Shown: in pieces, positions 23,043-32,629 of the stretch
Numbering within the stretch: the stretch's first letter is position 1
Layout of the letters: each line of letters starts with the position of its first letter
Origin: Sediminimonas qiaohouensis DSM 21189
GTDB taxonomy: Bacteria > Pseudomonadota > Alphaproteobacteria > Rhodobacterales > Rhodobacteraceae
DNA: 35,123 nucleotides
Direction: 5' to 3'
Assembly: GCF_000423645.1 (NCBI RefSeq)
Contig: NZ_AUIJ01000031.1
Location: 1 to 35,123 of the forward strand
The notes under the pieces: generated by a model
What the model was told of the DNA's origin: nothing
Database searches by the model: none
Seen by the model: only the letters and a program-made list of their open reading frames with translations
Made by a program: the position numbers and the translations under genes

Positions 23043-24065
23043 TCAGCCCTTCTTGAGCACTTCACGCCCCAGCAACTCGGCGATCTGAACCGCGTTGAGC
23101 GCCGCGCCCTTGCGCAGGTTGTCGCTGACGCACCACAGGTTCAGACCGTTATCAATGGTCGAATCCTGGCGAATGCGGCTGATGAAGGTCGCGAAATCAC
23201 CGACGCATTCAACCGGCGTGACATAGCCACCGTCCTCGCGCTTGTCGATCACCATGATCCCCGGCGCCTCGCGCAGGATGTCGCGCGCCTCGTCGTCGTC
23301 AAGGAAATCCTCGAACTCGATATTGACCGCCTCGGCGTGGCCCACGAACACGGGCACCCGCACGCAAGTCGCTGTGACCTTGATCGACGGATCGACGATC
23401 TTCTTCGTCTCGGCGACCATCTTCCATTCTTCCTTGGTGCTGCCGTCATCAAGGAAAACGTCGATATGCGGGATGACGTTGAACGCAATCTGCTTGGGAT
23501 AAGCGCTCGGCTCGACCTCCTGACCGGGGACGTACATGCCCTTGGTCTGGTTCCACAACTCGTCGATCCCCGCCTTGCCGCTTCCCGACACCGATTGATA
23601 GGTGCTCACCACCACGCGCTTGATCTTGGCCCGGTCGTGCAAGGGCTTGAGCGCGACAACCATCTGCGCGGTCGAGCAGTTGGGGTTCGCAATGATGTTC
23701 TTCTTGGCGTAGCCGTGAACATCCTTCGGGTTCACCTCGGGCACGATCAGCGGCACATCCGGGTCGTAGCGATAGAGCGAGCTGTTGTCGATCACCACGC
23801 ATCCGGCCGCGGCCGCCTTGGGGGCGTATTTCTTGGTCGCGTCCGATCCGATCGCGAACAGCGCCATGTCCCAGCCGCTGAAGTCGAAAGTCTCCAGGTC
23901 GCGGGTCTTCAGCGTCCTGTCGCCAAAGCTGACTTCGGTTCCCAGGCTGCGGCGACTGGCCAGCGCCACGATCTCGTCTACCGGGAATTCCCGCTCGGCA
24001 AGTATGTTGAGCATTTCATGGCCCACGTTCCCCGTGGCGCCCACAATGGCAATCCTGTAGCCCAT
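23043..24065 (-). CDS. asd: Aspartate-semialdehyde dehydrogenase
   Basis: Asd reduces aspartyl phosphate to aspartate semialdehyde with NADPH, at the branch to lysine/diaminopimelate, threonine and methionine. The 340-residue protein starts with the NADP motif IVGATGNVG; the nucleophile Cys130 lies in ANPNCST and the acid/base His243 in FVGHAEAV. ATG 24065 is preferred over TTG 24074 because the ribosome site GGAG is only one base from the TTG but 10 from the ATG, and because the family starts with MGYRIAIVG. Monocistronic, with a terminator after it. Confidence 0.96.
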   Translation of the reverse strand: MGYRIAIVGATGNVGHEMLNILAEREFPVDEIVALASRRSLGTEVSFGDRTLKTRDLETFDFSGWDMALFAIGSDATKKYAPKAAAAGCVVIDNSSLYRYDPDVPLIVPEVNPKDVHGYAKKNIIANPNCSTAQMVVALKPLHDRAKIKRVVVSTYQSVSGSGKAGIDELWNQTKGMYVPGQEVEPSAYPKQIAFNVIPHIDVFLDDGSTKEEWKMVAETKKIVDPSIKVTATCVRVPVFVGHAEAVNIEFEDFLDDDEARDILREAPGIMVIDKREDGGYVTPVECVGDFATFISRIRQDSTIDNGLNLWCVSDNLRKGAALNAVQIAELLGREVLKKG

Positions 24066-24135
24066 CTTGGACAAACTCCTTTACTAAGGTCGCGCGCCTC
24101 ATACCCCACGCCACGCCCGTTTGAAAGGGGGCGCG

Positions 24136-25314
24136 TCAATCCAGCCGGTCACGACTAAGCAGGTACGGGGCCAATCCCAGCAGCAACAGAACCGCGAAAA
24201 ACCCGAATACGACCTGATAGGGCATCGCCGGCGCCCCGCCGATTTCGGAGGCCACCGCATGCAGCTGCCCAGTAAGCACTTGAAACAGACCAACGCCGCC
24301 GATTCCGAACAGGTTCATCAGCGTAACACCCCGGCCCGCCAAGTGCGTCGGGATAAAACTGCGACCATGTGCCATAAGCATCGGAAAGGACATGCCGAAC
24401 AATCCAACCGCTGCACACAGGGCAACCGCCGCCCCAAAACCCAGCTCGGGTTGAGTGGCCAAGGCGAACAACGCCAGCATCCCCGCGGCATTTCCAACGA
24501 ACACGACCCATTTGCGCGTCCCCAACCATCGGTCAAGCGGGCCATAGGCGAAGGTGCCCAGGATCATCGCGATGCCCATGATCATGGTCGCGTTGCCAAT
24601 CACCGTGGAGGTCGCCGCATGCACATCGCCCAGATAGGGACCGACCCACAGCCCGCGCAGCCCTGCCGCCGGCGCGTAGTTGACGAACATCAGCGGAAAA
24701 ATTAGCCACATCGCCGGCAGCCGCAGCAGGTCCAGAACCGATCCCTTGCGCGCGTGCTCGGCCCGTGGCGGATCTTGCACCGTCATGAATATTCCAAGCG
24801 CCAGTATGCCCGACACGGCCGCCAGAACGAAAAGCGATTCGCGCCATCCAAACACCTCGACCGCCCAAGCCAGCGGCGCCGAGCCAGCAAGGTTCCCGAC
24901 CGACCCCACGCCGATCATGACCGCGCCCAAGGTTGCGAACATGTCAGCCGGGAACATCCTGGCGAAAATGTAGTAGCTGGCCATCAGAACCGGCGAGCAC
25001 CCCACCCCGATCAGGCCCATCGCCACGGCCACGTGTACCGGGGCGCTGGCCATCGCGAAAACCAATGCCCCGCCGCCACCGCCAAGCGCCAACAGCACTG
25101 CGGCGGTGCGCCGTGGCCCTATCCGATCAAGCGCCTCGCCCACCGGGATCTGCATTGCCGCGAAAGTCAAGAACCACAAGCCCGACGCGAACGCCAGATC
25201 ATCAGGCCCTGCGCCGATGTCAGCCTCAAGCACTTGGCTGAGCACTGCCAGAAAGGCACGGTAGAACTGACTAAGCACATACCCCGCGCACAGTAGGATC
25301 AAACCCAGACGCAT
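24136..25314 (-). CDS. MFS transporter
   Basis: A 392-residue inner-membrane carrier of the major facilitator superfamily with about 12 hydrophobic segments. Typical features are the loop between helices 2 and 3 with GEALDRIGPRRT and the second-half counterpart GPLDRWLGTRKW. Substrate and direction cannot be predicted. ATG 25314 has GGAGG 8 bases upstream; the longer open frame before it runs through the intergenic region. It follows the SDR gene after 82 bases on the same strand, so it may be the last gene of that operon or an independent unit. Confidence 0.85.
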   Translation of the reverse strand: MRLGLILLCAGYVLSQFYRAFLAVLSQVLEADIGAGPDDLAFASGLWFLTFAAMQIPVGEALDRIGPRRTAAVLLALGGGGGALVFAMASAPVHVAVAMGLIGVGCSPVLMASYYIFARMFPADMFATLGAVMIGVGSVGNLAGSAPLAWAVEVFGWRESLFVLAAVSGILALGIFMTVQDPPRAEHARKGSVLDLLRLPAMWLIFPLMFVNYAPAAGLRGLWVGPYLGDVHAATSTVIGNATMIMGIAMILGTFAYGPLDRWLGTRKWVVFVGNAAGMLALFALATQPELGFGAAVALCAAVGLFGMSFPMLMAHGRSFIPTHLAGRGVTLMNLFGIGGVGLFQVLTGQLHAVASEIGGAPAMPYQVVFGFFAVLLLLGLAPYLLSRDRLD

Positions 25315-25396
25315 CGCGCCTTCCTCCCTTGAAAACCCGAAGGACTGCCTGCCACGGGGCGCGGGGATGTGCAAGCTCCGCCCCCGCGGGCACGCC

Positions 25397-26140
25397 TCAG
25401 ATGCAGCGCCCGCCGTCAACTTCCATAGCGACCCCGGTGATCATTCCTGCTTCTTCCGAGCACAGGAACGCGGCCGCGTTCCCCATGTCCTCGGGGGTTG
25501 AGAACCGGCCCAACGGGATCGTGGAAAGGAACTTGGCGCGCATTTCCGGCGTATCCTCGCCCATGAACGAAGACAGCAGCGGCGTCTCGCCCGCAACCGG
25601 GCAAATCGCATTCACGCGCACACCCGACGGCGCCAGTTCAACCGCCATCGTCTTGGTCGCGGTGACCAGCCACCCCTTCGAGGCGTTGTACCAGTTCAGG
25701 TTCGGCCGTGGACTGATCCCCGCCGTCGATGCAACGTTCAGGATTGCACCGCCGCGCCCTTTCATGGCTGGCACAAACGCCCGCGCCAACAGGTATACGG
25801 ATTTGCAATTCACCGCGAAAACGCGGTCGAAATCCTCTTCGCTCACATCCTCCAGCGGGGTGGGCTTGTGTGTCACCCCCGCGTTGTTCACAAGGATATC
25901 CAGCGCGCCAAACCGTGCCTGAACGGCCTCTGCCAGCTTGGTAACGCTGTCCCCATCGGCCACGTTGCACACCTGCGATACCGCGCCATTACCCAGCTCG
26001 GTCGCCAGCTCCGCAGCGCCCTCGGCGTTTATGTCAACGACCATGACGCGCGCGCCCTCATTCGCGAATTTGCGCGCTATCCCGGCGCCGAAACCGCTTG
26101 CCCCGCCCGTTACAACCGCGGTCTTGCCCTCGAGTCTCAA
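25397..26140 (-). CDS. SDR-family NAD(P)-dependent oxidoreductase
   Basis: A 247-residue classical short-chain dehydrogenase. The cofactor motif TGGASGFGAG is at 11-20, with Asp36 after the second strand favouring NAD; NNAG is at 85-88; the catalytic set is Ser138, Tyr151 and Lys155. The C-terminal end MEVDGGRCI is typical. The start is a TTG at 26140 with AAGGAG 8 bases upstream. It lies 36 bases after the aldehyde dehydrogenase gene, at the end of the peptide-transport operon, and probably oxidises or reduces an alcohol/ketone intermediate; the substrate is unknown. Confidence 0.88.
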   Translation of the reverse strand: MRLEGKTAVVTGGASGFGAGIARKFANEGARVMVVDINAEGAAELATELGNGAVSQVCNVADGDSVTKLAEAVQARFGALDILVNNAGVTHKPTPLEDVSEEDFDRVFAVNCKSVYLLARAFVPAMKGRGGAILNVASTAGISPRPNLNWYNASKGWLVTATKTMAVELAPSGVRVNAICPVAGETPLLSSFMGEDTPEMRAKFLSTIPLGRFSTPEDMGNAAAFLCSEEAGMITGVAMEVDGGRCI

Positions 26141-26176
26141 GTCCCTGTCTCCTTCGTTTCCGTGCGGCCCCGGCGC

Positions 26177-27634
26177 TTAGCCGTGGCAGGCCGCAACCGT
26201 TTTCAGCGTGGTAAAGCCATAAAGCGCCTCAAACCCCTTCTCGCGGCCATGACCGGATTTCCCGACACCGCCAAAGGGCAGCTCCACGCCACCGCCCGCA
26301 CCGTAGTTATTGATAAACACCTGCCCGCAATGCAGCGCACGAGCCAGCCGCATCTGCCGGGCGCCATCGCGCGTCCAGATACTGGCGACCAACCCGTAGT
26401 CGGTGCCGTTCGCGATGCGCACGGCCTCGGCCTCATCGTCGAACGGGATCACTACCTGCACGGGGCCAAATACCTCGTCCCGGGCCAGCACATGATCTGG
26501 TGCCACATTCGCAAATAGCGTGGGCGCTACGTAATGCCCGCCCTCCGGCAGATCCGGCAAAGTGGCACGCGCGGCGATCTCCAGATCCGCGCCCTTTTCA
26601 ATGAACCCTTCCACGACGTCCTTCTGCCGCGCCGATATCAGCGGCCCGACATCCGGATCATCCGTCGCCGGCCCGATGCGCAGCGCGTTGTAGCGCTCAG
26701 ACATCCTGGCGATCACCTCGTCATAGCGTGAGCGGTGGACAAGGATGCGTGATGAGGCAGAACAGGTTTGCCCGCAGTTCTGCACGCCAGCCCCGACAAG
26801 AAACGGCAAGGCACTATCAAGATCCGCATCATCAAATACGATTTGCGGAGATTTCCCGCCAAGCTCCAGCGTGACGGGCACTACGTTGCGCGCCGCCGCC
26901 CCCTGCACCGCGGCGCCGGTCGCGACCGACCCGGTAAAGCTGACATGCTGGATGCCCGGATGCGCGCTTAGCGCTGCGCCCGCCTCGCTCCCCAATCCCG
27001 GCACCACGTTCAGCGCGCCATCGGGCAAACCGGCGTCCCGCGCCATATCGGCAAAGGCCAGCGCCGTCAGGCAGGCATCCTCGGCTGGCTTGAGAACGCA
27101 GGCATTGCCGGTGGCCAACGCCGCGCCAACCGATCGGCCAATGATCTGCATCGGGTAGTTCCACGGCACGATATGGCCGGTCACCCCGTGCGGCTCTCGC
27201 AGGGTATAGACGGTGTACCCCTCCTGGAACGGGATCGTCTCACCATGCAGCTTATCGGCCGCCCCCCCGTAGAATTCCAGGTAGCGCGCCAGCGCAACCG
27301 CATCGGCCCGCGCCTGCCTGAGCGGCTTGCCCACATCGCAAGCCTCAAGCCGGGCCAGATCATCCACCCGCTCTGCGACCATGCGGCCAAGCCGCGCGAG
27401 TATCCGCCCGCGCTCGAACGCGGGCATGCGGCCCCACGCGCCTTCGCGTGCCGCCTGCGCAGCGGCAACAGCGGCGTCAATATCTTCCGGCTGTCCCCGT
27501 GCAATGGCGCCAATAACCTCGCCTGTCGAAGGGTTCTCCAACGGCAGCGTCCCTCCGCCATGTGGCACCACCCATTTCCCCGCGATCAGGCATTTGGCGG
27601 GGTCGAACCAAAGTTCGGGCTGTTGCGACGTCAT
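26177..27634 (-). CDS. Aldehyde dehydrogenase family protein
   Basis: A 485-residue NAD(P)-dependent aldehyde dehydrogenase. The active-site Glu257 is in LELGGKSP and Cys291 in NCGQTCSASSR; VPWNYP (156-161), FTGSVATG and the C-terminal PFGGVGKSGHGREKG are all normal. Substrate specificity cannot be fixed from sequence; the best-known relatives act on betaine aldehyde or gamma-aminobutyraldehyde-type compounds. The start overlaps the stop of the ABC ATPase gene by four bases, so it is translated from the same message as the importer, which suggests that it oxidises an aldehyde produced from the imported compound. Confidence 0.9.
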   Translation of the reverse strand: MTSQQPELWFDPAKCLIAGKWVVPHGGGTLPLENPSTGEVIGAIARGQPEDIDAAVAAAQAAREGAWGRMPAFERGRILARLGRMVAERVDDLARLEACDVGKPLRQARADAVALARYLEFYGGAADKLHGETIPFQEGYTVYTLREPHGVTGHIVPWNYPMQIIGRSVGAALATGNACVLKPAEDACLTALAFADMARDAGLPDGALNVVPGLGSEAGAALSAHPGIQHVSFTGSVATGAAVQGAAARNVVPVTLELGGKSPQIVFDDADLDSALPFLVGAGVQNCGQTCSASSRILVHRSRYDEVIARMSERYNALRIGPATDDPDVGPLISARQKDVVEGFIEKGADLEIAARATLPDLPEGGHYVAPTLFANVAPDHVLARDEVFGPVQVVIPFDDEAEAVRIANGTDYGLVASIWTRDGARQMRLARALHCGQVFINNYGAGGGVELPFGGVGKSGHGREKGFEALYGFTTLKTVAACHG

Positions 27635-29232
27635 CTTGCTATCCTTTCTGGCGCGACGGTCAGGCGCGGCGCCGCCCTGACCAATTGTTGCGTATAAGTA
27701 TGACGCGGGGCGTCGAACACGTCCTGCGTGACGCCTTGTTCGACGATCTGTCCTGCCTGCATAACCAGCACCCTATCGGTGATCGAGCGGACAACCGACA
27801 AATCATGGCTGATGAACAGATACGTCAGGCCCAGGCTATCCCCCAGCTCAGCCAGCAGATCGAGGATCTGCGCGCGCACCTGCACATCCAGCGCACTGAC
27901 AGCCTCGTCCAAAATGATCAGTTCGGGCCGAATGATCAGCGCCCGCGCAATCGCTATGCGCTGCCTCTGCCCGCCGCTGAACTCGTGGACGAACTTGCGC
28001 CCGTCATCCGCGGATAACCCGACGCTTTCCAATGCCTGCGCAATGGCGTCGGACCGGGCCGAGCCCTGCGGCGCGTCATCGAGCAGGTGAAACGGCTCGC
28101 TCACCAGCCTATCCACGCGATGGCGCGGATTGAAACTGCCGTATGGGTCCTGGAACACCACCTGCATGTGGCGGCGCACCGCACGATTGGGCCGGTGCCC
28201 GGTGAATACCGGCTGACCGTTCAACTCGATCGTGCCGGCCTGCACCTCTTCCAATCCCAGGATGGCACGCGTCAGTGTGGACTTGCCGCAACCCGACTCG
28301 CCCACCAGGCCAAGGCTTTCGCCGCGCCGAATGTCAAAGCTGACACCGTCCACCGCTCGAAACGTGCCGGCACGCCCCCACCACCCGGTACGGGGCGTCG
28401 CATAGTCCCGCACAACATCCCGCACGCTCAGCAGAGACGCTTCGCGCGGCTCGGCGGACCTGTCGGGAACGTGCGAGGATGCCGCAAGCAGGGCCTTGGA
28501 ATAGGGATGCTGCAGATCCGTAAGCAATCGGTCGGCGGGGCCGTTCTCCACGACCTCGCCGTCGCGCATGATCACGATGTCATCGGCCATGTCCGCCACC
28601 ACCGCCAAATCATGACTGATCAGCATGCAAGCCATGCCATCCTCGGCTACCAGCCGTTTCAGCAGCTTCAGGATCTCCGCCTGCGTCGTCACATCCAGCG
28701 CGGTTGTCGGCTCGTCCGCGATCAACAGGCGCGGGCGCAATGCGATGGCCATGGCGATGACAACCCTCTGGCGCTGCCCGCCCGACAGCTCGTGCGGATA
28801 GCGCGACATCGGAAACCGGTCTTGCGGCAACTCGGCCCGCGCAAGCGCCTCGGCGGCGCGCTGCATCGCCTCGCCGCGACTTACACGCTCATGGATCAGG
28901 ATTGTCTCGGCGACTTGCGCGCCTATCGTCTTGAGCGGGTTGAGCGCGGTCATCGGTTCCTGGAACACCATGCCCACATCGCGGCCGCGCATTTTACAAA
29001 GCGCAGTCTCGGACAGGGTCAGCACCTCTTGGCCCGCCAACGTGATCCGCCCCGAGCATCGCGCGCCGCTTGGCAATAGCTGCATCACCGACAACGCTGT
29101 CATCGACTTGCCGCTGCCCGACTCGCCGATCACGCCAAGAATGCGCCCCGCGTCCACCCCAAGGCTAACCTCGCGCAGGATTGGCAGGCCCTGCACATCC
29201 ATGCTCAAGCGGTCTATTCGCAACAGGGTCAT
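27631..29232 (-). CDS. Dipeptide/oligopeptide ABC transporter, fused double ATP-binding protein
   Basis: A 533-residue ATPase that fuses the DppD- and DppF-like subunits. First half: Walker A GESGSGKS at 36-43, signature LSGGQRQR at 149-156, Walker B LLIADE at 169-174. Second half: Walker A GESGCGKS at 311-318, signature FSGGQRQR at 418-425, Walker B LIILDE at 438-443. Oligopeptide-type C-terminal extensions follow each half ([17 protein letters not shown]). Both halves look catalytically complete. ATG 29232 overlaps the stop of the DppC-like permease gene. The arrangement is common in peptide or peptide-like importers of alphaproteobacteria. Confidence 0.93.
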   Translation of the reverse strand: MTLLRIDRLSMDVQGLPILREVSLGVDAGRILGVIGESGSGKSMTALSVMQLLPSGARCSGRITLAGQEVLTLSETALCKMRGRDVGMVFQEPMTALNPLKTIGAQVAETILIHERVSRGEAMQRAAEALARAELPQDRFPMSRYPHELSGGQRQRVVIAMAIALRPRLLIADEPTTALDVTTQAEILKLLKRLVAEDGMACMLISHDLAVVADMADDIVIMRDGEVVENGPADRLLTDLQHPYSKALLAASSHVPDRSAEPREASLLSVRDVVRDYATPRTGWWGRAGTFRAVDGVSFDIRRGESLGLVGESGCGKSTLTRAILGLEEVQAGTIELNGQPVFTGHRPNRAVRRHMQVVFQDPYGSFNPRHRVDRLVSEPFHLLDDAPQGSARSDAIAQALESVGLSADDGRKFVHEFSGGQRQRIAIARALIIRPELIILDEAVSALDVQVRAQILDLLAELGDSLGLTYLFISHDLSVVRSITDRVLVMQAGQIVEQGVTQDVFDAPRHTYTQQLVRAAPRLTVAPERIAR

Positions 29233-30077
29233 CGGCCAGTCCTGCGTAAACGGGGGTCCAACAGGTCACGCAGGCCATCACCCATCAGGTTCAGGCCCAG
29301 CACGGTCAGCAGGATCGCCATGCCGGGAAATATCGCCATGTGCGGGGCAAGCGAGATCATCGTCTGGCTATCCGCCAGCATCCGGCCCCAACTGGGTATC
29401 GGCGGTTGCGCGCCCAAGCCGACATAAGACAACCCGGCCTCGGCCAAAATGCCAAGGCTGAACTGAATTGTTCCCTGCACGATCAGCAGGTTGGTAACGT
29501 TGGGCAGGATATGCTCGACACTGATGCGCGCCGCATTTTTTCCCGCGACGCGCGCGGCAAGCACGTAGTCGCGTGTCCACAGGCTTAGCGCCCCTGAGCG
29601 GGTCAGGCGTGCGAAAACCGGAATATTGAAGATGCCGATTGCGATGATCGCGTTGACGGCACTGGCCCCGAAGACGGCGGTAATCATGATCGCGATCAAG
29701 AGCGACGGGAACGCGAACACCAGGTCATTGCCCCGCATAATCACCTCGTCCAGAAGGCTCCCCTTTCGGGCCGCCGCAGCCAGGCCCAGAGGCACGCCAA
29801 GCCCCATGCCGATGCCGACCGCCACCAGCGCCACCGCGATCGAGGTGCGCGCGCCCACCATGATCATGCTCAGGATATCGCGGCCAAAATGATCGGTGCC
29901 CAAGGGGTGCGCCGCACTCGGCGACTGGATCTTATTGGCGATGTCTAGCTCCGTGATGTCATACGGGGTCCACAAAAGGCTCAGCACCGCCGCCCCGGCA
30001 AACAGCAGCGTCAGCGCCGCCCCCGGAAGCAGGCTACGCCCCTGCGCCAGCACCGTTATCCCCGCACGCAGCGTCAT
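29229..30077 (-). CDS. Peptide-type ABC transporter permease (DppC-like)
   Basis: A 282-residue membrane permease with the DppC hallmarks: a short N-terminal helix, then HPLGTDHFGRDILSMIMVGAR before the core, the EAA loop RVAGKNAARISVEHILPN and the C-terminal GDGLRDLLDPRLRR. ATG 30077 is chosen because it overlaps the stop of the DppB-like gene by four bases; upstream codons of the frame lie inside that gene. It pairs with DppB to form the channel. Confidence 0.9.
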   Translation of the reverse strand: MTLRAGITVLAQGRSLLPGAALTLLFAGAAVLSLLWTPYDITELDIANKIQSPSAAHPLGTDHFGRDILSMIMVGARTSIAVALVAVGIGMGLGVPLGLAAAARKGSLLDEVIMRGNDLVFAFPSLLIAIMITAVFGASAVNAIIAIGIFNIPVFARLTRSGALSLWTRDYVLAARVAGKNAARISVEHILPNVTNLLIVQGTIQFSLGILAEAGLSYVGLGAQPPIPSWGRMLADSQTMISLAPHMAIFPGMAILLTVLGLNLMGDGLRDLLDPRLRRTGR

Positions 30078-31021
30078 CGCGCCCTCCGCAAGCGAGGATC
30101 GACAATGGCATAGGTGATATCGACAATGAAATTCACCACGATCACCGCGCAAACCAGCAACATCACCACCGATTCCACGACGATCAGGTCACGCGCACTG
30201 ATCGATTGGAACACCAGCCGACCAAGCCCCGGTAGAAAGAAAACGTTCTCGATAATGATCGCGCCCGCGATCAGGAACGAAAACTGCAAACCGATGATCG
30301 TCAGCACCGGGATCAGCGCATTGCGCAGCGCGTGCCGCCACAACGCCTGCGCCCGGCTAAGGCCCTTCGCGCGCGCGGTGCGGATGAAATCCTCGCCCAA
30401 TGTATCCAGCAGCGCCGAGCGCATCACCCGCGTCAGGATGGACGCCTGCGGCAACGCCAACGCGATAGCGGGCAGGGTCAGGCTATGTATCGCGGGCCAA
30501 AATCCGGCCTCCCACCCGACAAATCCTCCCGCCGAGAACCAGCGCAAGTTGATCGCAAAGACCAGGACCATCAACATCGCGAACCAGAAATTGGGAATCG
30601 CAACGCCAAGCTGCGTAACCCCCATCACGCCCAAGTCGACGCCAGACCCACGCCGGGACGCGGCCCAGATCCCGGCCGGTATCGCGATCAGGGTGCTCAG
30701 GCTCAGCGCCAGCAACGCCAACGGCAGGCTGATCCAGATCCTGTCGGCGATCATCTCGGATACCGGTGTGCGGTAGGTATAGGAGGTGCCGAAATCCCCC
30801 ACCAGCATGCCGCCGACCCAATCGCCGTAGCGCGCCAACGGCCCACGGTTCAGACCCAGTTCCTCGCGCAGGGCGGCAAGGGTGTCCTCTTGGGCATTCA
30901 CGCCCAGCATGCTGGCAGCCGGATCGCCGGGCACCACCTCAAGCGCCAGAAAGATCACCACACTGGCGACGGTCAGGCTGACCGCCAGCGACAACAGCTT
31001 CTTTATCACGTAGCGCAGCAT
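30074..31021 (-). CDS. Peptide-type ABC transporter permease (DppB-like)
   Basis: A 315-residue permease of the DppB/OppB family: N-terminal helix with MLRYVIKKLLSLAVSLTVAS, the PGDPAA motif at 31-36, GDFGTSYTYRTPV, the EAA loop RTARAKGLSRAQALWRHALR and the end DITYAIVDPRLRR. It starts 107 bases after the binding-protein gene; the gap holds two hairpins, which may lower permease expression relative to the binding protein. Confidence 0.92.
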   Translation of the reverse strand: MLRYVIKKLLSLAVSLTVASVVIFLALEVVPGDPAASMLGVNAQEDTLAALREELGLNRGPLARYGDWVGGMLVGDFGTSYTYRTPVSEMIADRIWISLPLALLALSLSTLIAIPAGIWAASRRGSGVDLGVMGVTQLGVAIPNFWFAMLMVLVFAINLRWFSAGGFVGWEAGFWPAIHSLTLPAIALALPQASILTRVMRSALLDTLGEDFIRTARAKGLSRAQALWRHALRNALIPVLTIIGLQFSFLIAGAIIIENVFFLPGLGRLVFQSISARDLIVVESVVMLLVCAVIVVNFIVDITYAIVDPRLRRAR

Positions 31022-31046
31022 TCAGCCTCACCGCCCGTCGTCGCAC

Positions 31047-31066
31047 CCGGGGGACTTTGCCCCCGG
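31047..31066. repeat. Short GC hairpin, relative of the element at 7421-7466
   Basis: CCGGGGG-ACTTTG-CCCCCGG forms a 7-base-pair stem. With the downstream GGAAAGTTTCAGGAAATA it resembles a degenerate copy of the palindromic element found in the pyrimidine operon. Confidence 0.4.
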
Positions 31067-31083
31067 AAAGTTTCAGGAAATAC

Positions 31084-31119
31084 GCCCGCCCCGGTGCTCA
31101 CAACAACACCGGGGCGGGC
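31084..31119 (-). terminator. Intra-operon hairpin after the binding-protein gene
   Basis: A perfect 13-base-pair stem (GCCCGCCCCGGTG with CACCGGGGCGGGC) with a 10-base loop starts 10 bases after the stop codon of the binding-protein gene. No T-run follows on the minus strand, so it is probably a 3' stabiliser or partial terminator that makes binding protein more abundant than permease, a common design in ABC operons. Confidence 0.6.
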
Positions 31120-31128
31120 AAACGCGGC

Positions 31129-32613
31129 TCACTCGGCCCAGGACACGCCGGTCAGGTCGATCGCCTGCGTCGGGGAGTTCTTCCACAGGCCTTGCACCCC
31201 GGTCTTGGCCACACCAAGCGCCGGCAACTGAAACAGGAACCCGTTAACGTAATCGCCCGCGATGATCCGCTGCGCCTTCTTCAGCATCTCGCTGCGCGCC
31301 TGCGGATCGGATTCGACCTGCAGGTCGTCCATCAATTCCTGGAACTCGGGGTTGTCATACTGAAAATAGTAATCCGGGTTGGCGTAGATACCGATATCCA
31401 GCGGCTCGGTATGGCTGATCACGGTCAGGCCGAAATCCTTACCGCGAAACACCTGCTCCAACCACTGCGGCCATTCCAGGTTCGTGATCTCGGTCTCGAT
31501 ACCAACCTCGCGTAGCTGCGCGGCGATGATCTCGCCCCCGCGACGGGCATAGGACGGCGGCGGCAGCTTGAGCGTGGTGGAAAACCCGTCACCATACCCC
31601 GCCTCGGACAGCAGGCTACGCGCCAGGTCGGGATCGTAGGCGCTCTGGTCCGTCAGATCCACGTAATCGGGATGGTGCGGGGCGAAATGCGTGCCAATCG
31701 GCGTTCCATAGCCGAACATCGCCCCATCGATGATCGCCTGACGATCAATCGCATGTGCCATCGCTTCACGCACCTTGACGTTGTCAAAGGGCGGCTGCGC
31801 GTTGTTGGTGGACAGGATCGTCTCCCCCTCGGTCGAGCCAACCAGCACCTTGAACCGCGGATCGGCATCGAACTGCGGCAGGTTCTCCGGCGCGGGGAAG
31901 CCCGAAAACGCGTCGATATCCTCGGCCATCATCGCCGCAAACGCCGCCGTCGGGTCCGAAATGAACTTGAACGTCGCGCTTTCCAACTTGGCAGGGGTGC
32001 CCCAATAATCCTCGTTGCGGGTGATCTCGATACGATCACCCTGTACCCAATCGGAAAACTCGAACGCGCCGGTGCCAACCGGGTTGGTCTTGATGTCCTC
32101 GATGCTCTCCGCCGCCACGATCACCGCGTCGCCCCAAGCCAAGTTGAACAGGAAATTGCCATCGGGCTGCGCCAATGTGATCTTCACCGTCAGCGGCTCG
32201 ACCACCTCGACCGCCTCGATCCCGGCGAACAGCCCCTTTTGCGCGTTGGTGCTATCCTCGCCCCGCGCGCGATCAAGCGAGAATTTCACATCCCCCGCAT
32301 CCAGGGCCGATCCGTCATGAAAGCTTACGCCATCATGCAGATGGAACGTGTAAACCAAGCCATCATCCGATATGTCCCAGCTTTCCGCCAGACCGGCATT
32401 GACCGAGCCATCGGGACCAAATCGCGTCAGGCCCTCGAAGATGTTGGAATATGTCACCTGGTCGATCGCCCCGGCGGCGGCGCTTGTCGGGTCAAGGTGC
32501 GGCGGCTCAAGCTGCATGCCGATCACAAGATCGCTTTGCGCCTGCGCCGCGCCCATTCCCGCAACCAGCGCCAGCGCGCTGGCCAGACCCGTTTTGATCA
32601 TCTTCTGTTTCAT
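31129..32613 (-). CDS. Peptide-type ABC transporter substrate-binding protein (SBP_bac_5)
   Basis: A 494-residue periplasmic binding protein of the DppA/OppA family. A signal peptide (MKQKMIKTG, hydrophobic core, cleavage after AAQA at residue 25) is followed by LVIGMQLEPPHLDPTSAAAG, the usual family start; FEGLTRFGPDG, TFHLHDGVSFHDG and DVKFSLDRA are conserved segments. The ligand is unknown: members bind dipeptides, oligopeptides, opines, glutathione or nickel complexes. ATG 32613 has GGGGGAG close upstream. It lies 16 bases after an M20 deacylase gene, which suggests a ligand that is hydrolysed at an amide bond after import. Confidence 0.92.
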   Translation of the reverse strand: MKQKMIKTGLASALALVAGMGAAQAQSDLVIGMQLEPPHLDPTSAAAGAIDQVTYSNIFEGLTRFGPDGSVNAGLAESWDISDDGLVYTFHLHDGVSFHDGSALDAGDVKFSLDRARGEDSTNAQKGLFAGIEAVEVVEPLTVKITLAQPDGNFLFNLAWGDAVIVAAESIEDIKTNPVGTGAFEFSDWVQGDRIEITRNEDYWGTPAKLESATFKFISDPTAAFAAMMAEDIDAFSGFPAPENLPQFDADPRFKVLVGSTEGETILSTNNAQPPFDNVKVREAMAHAIDRQAIIDGAMFGYGTPIGTHFAPHHPDYVDLTDQSAYDPDLARSLLSEAGYGDGFSTTLKLPPPSYARRGGEIIAAQLREVGIETEITNLEWPQWLEQVFRGKDFGLTVISHTEPLDIGIYANPDYYFQYDNPEFQELMDDLQVESDPQARSEMLKKAQRIIAGDYVNGFLFQLPALGVAKTGVQGLWKNSPTQAIDLTGVSWAE

Positions 32614-32629
32614 ATTACTCCCCCTGTTG

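Noticed and set aside
25359-25388. CGCGGGG/CCCCGCG hairpin after the SDR gene as a terminator
   Set aside because: The stem is only 7 base pairs with a 15-base loop and has no T-run, too weak to call.
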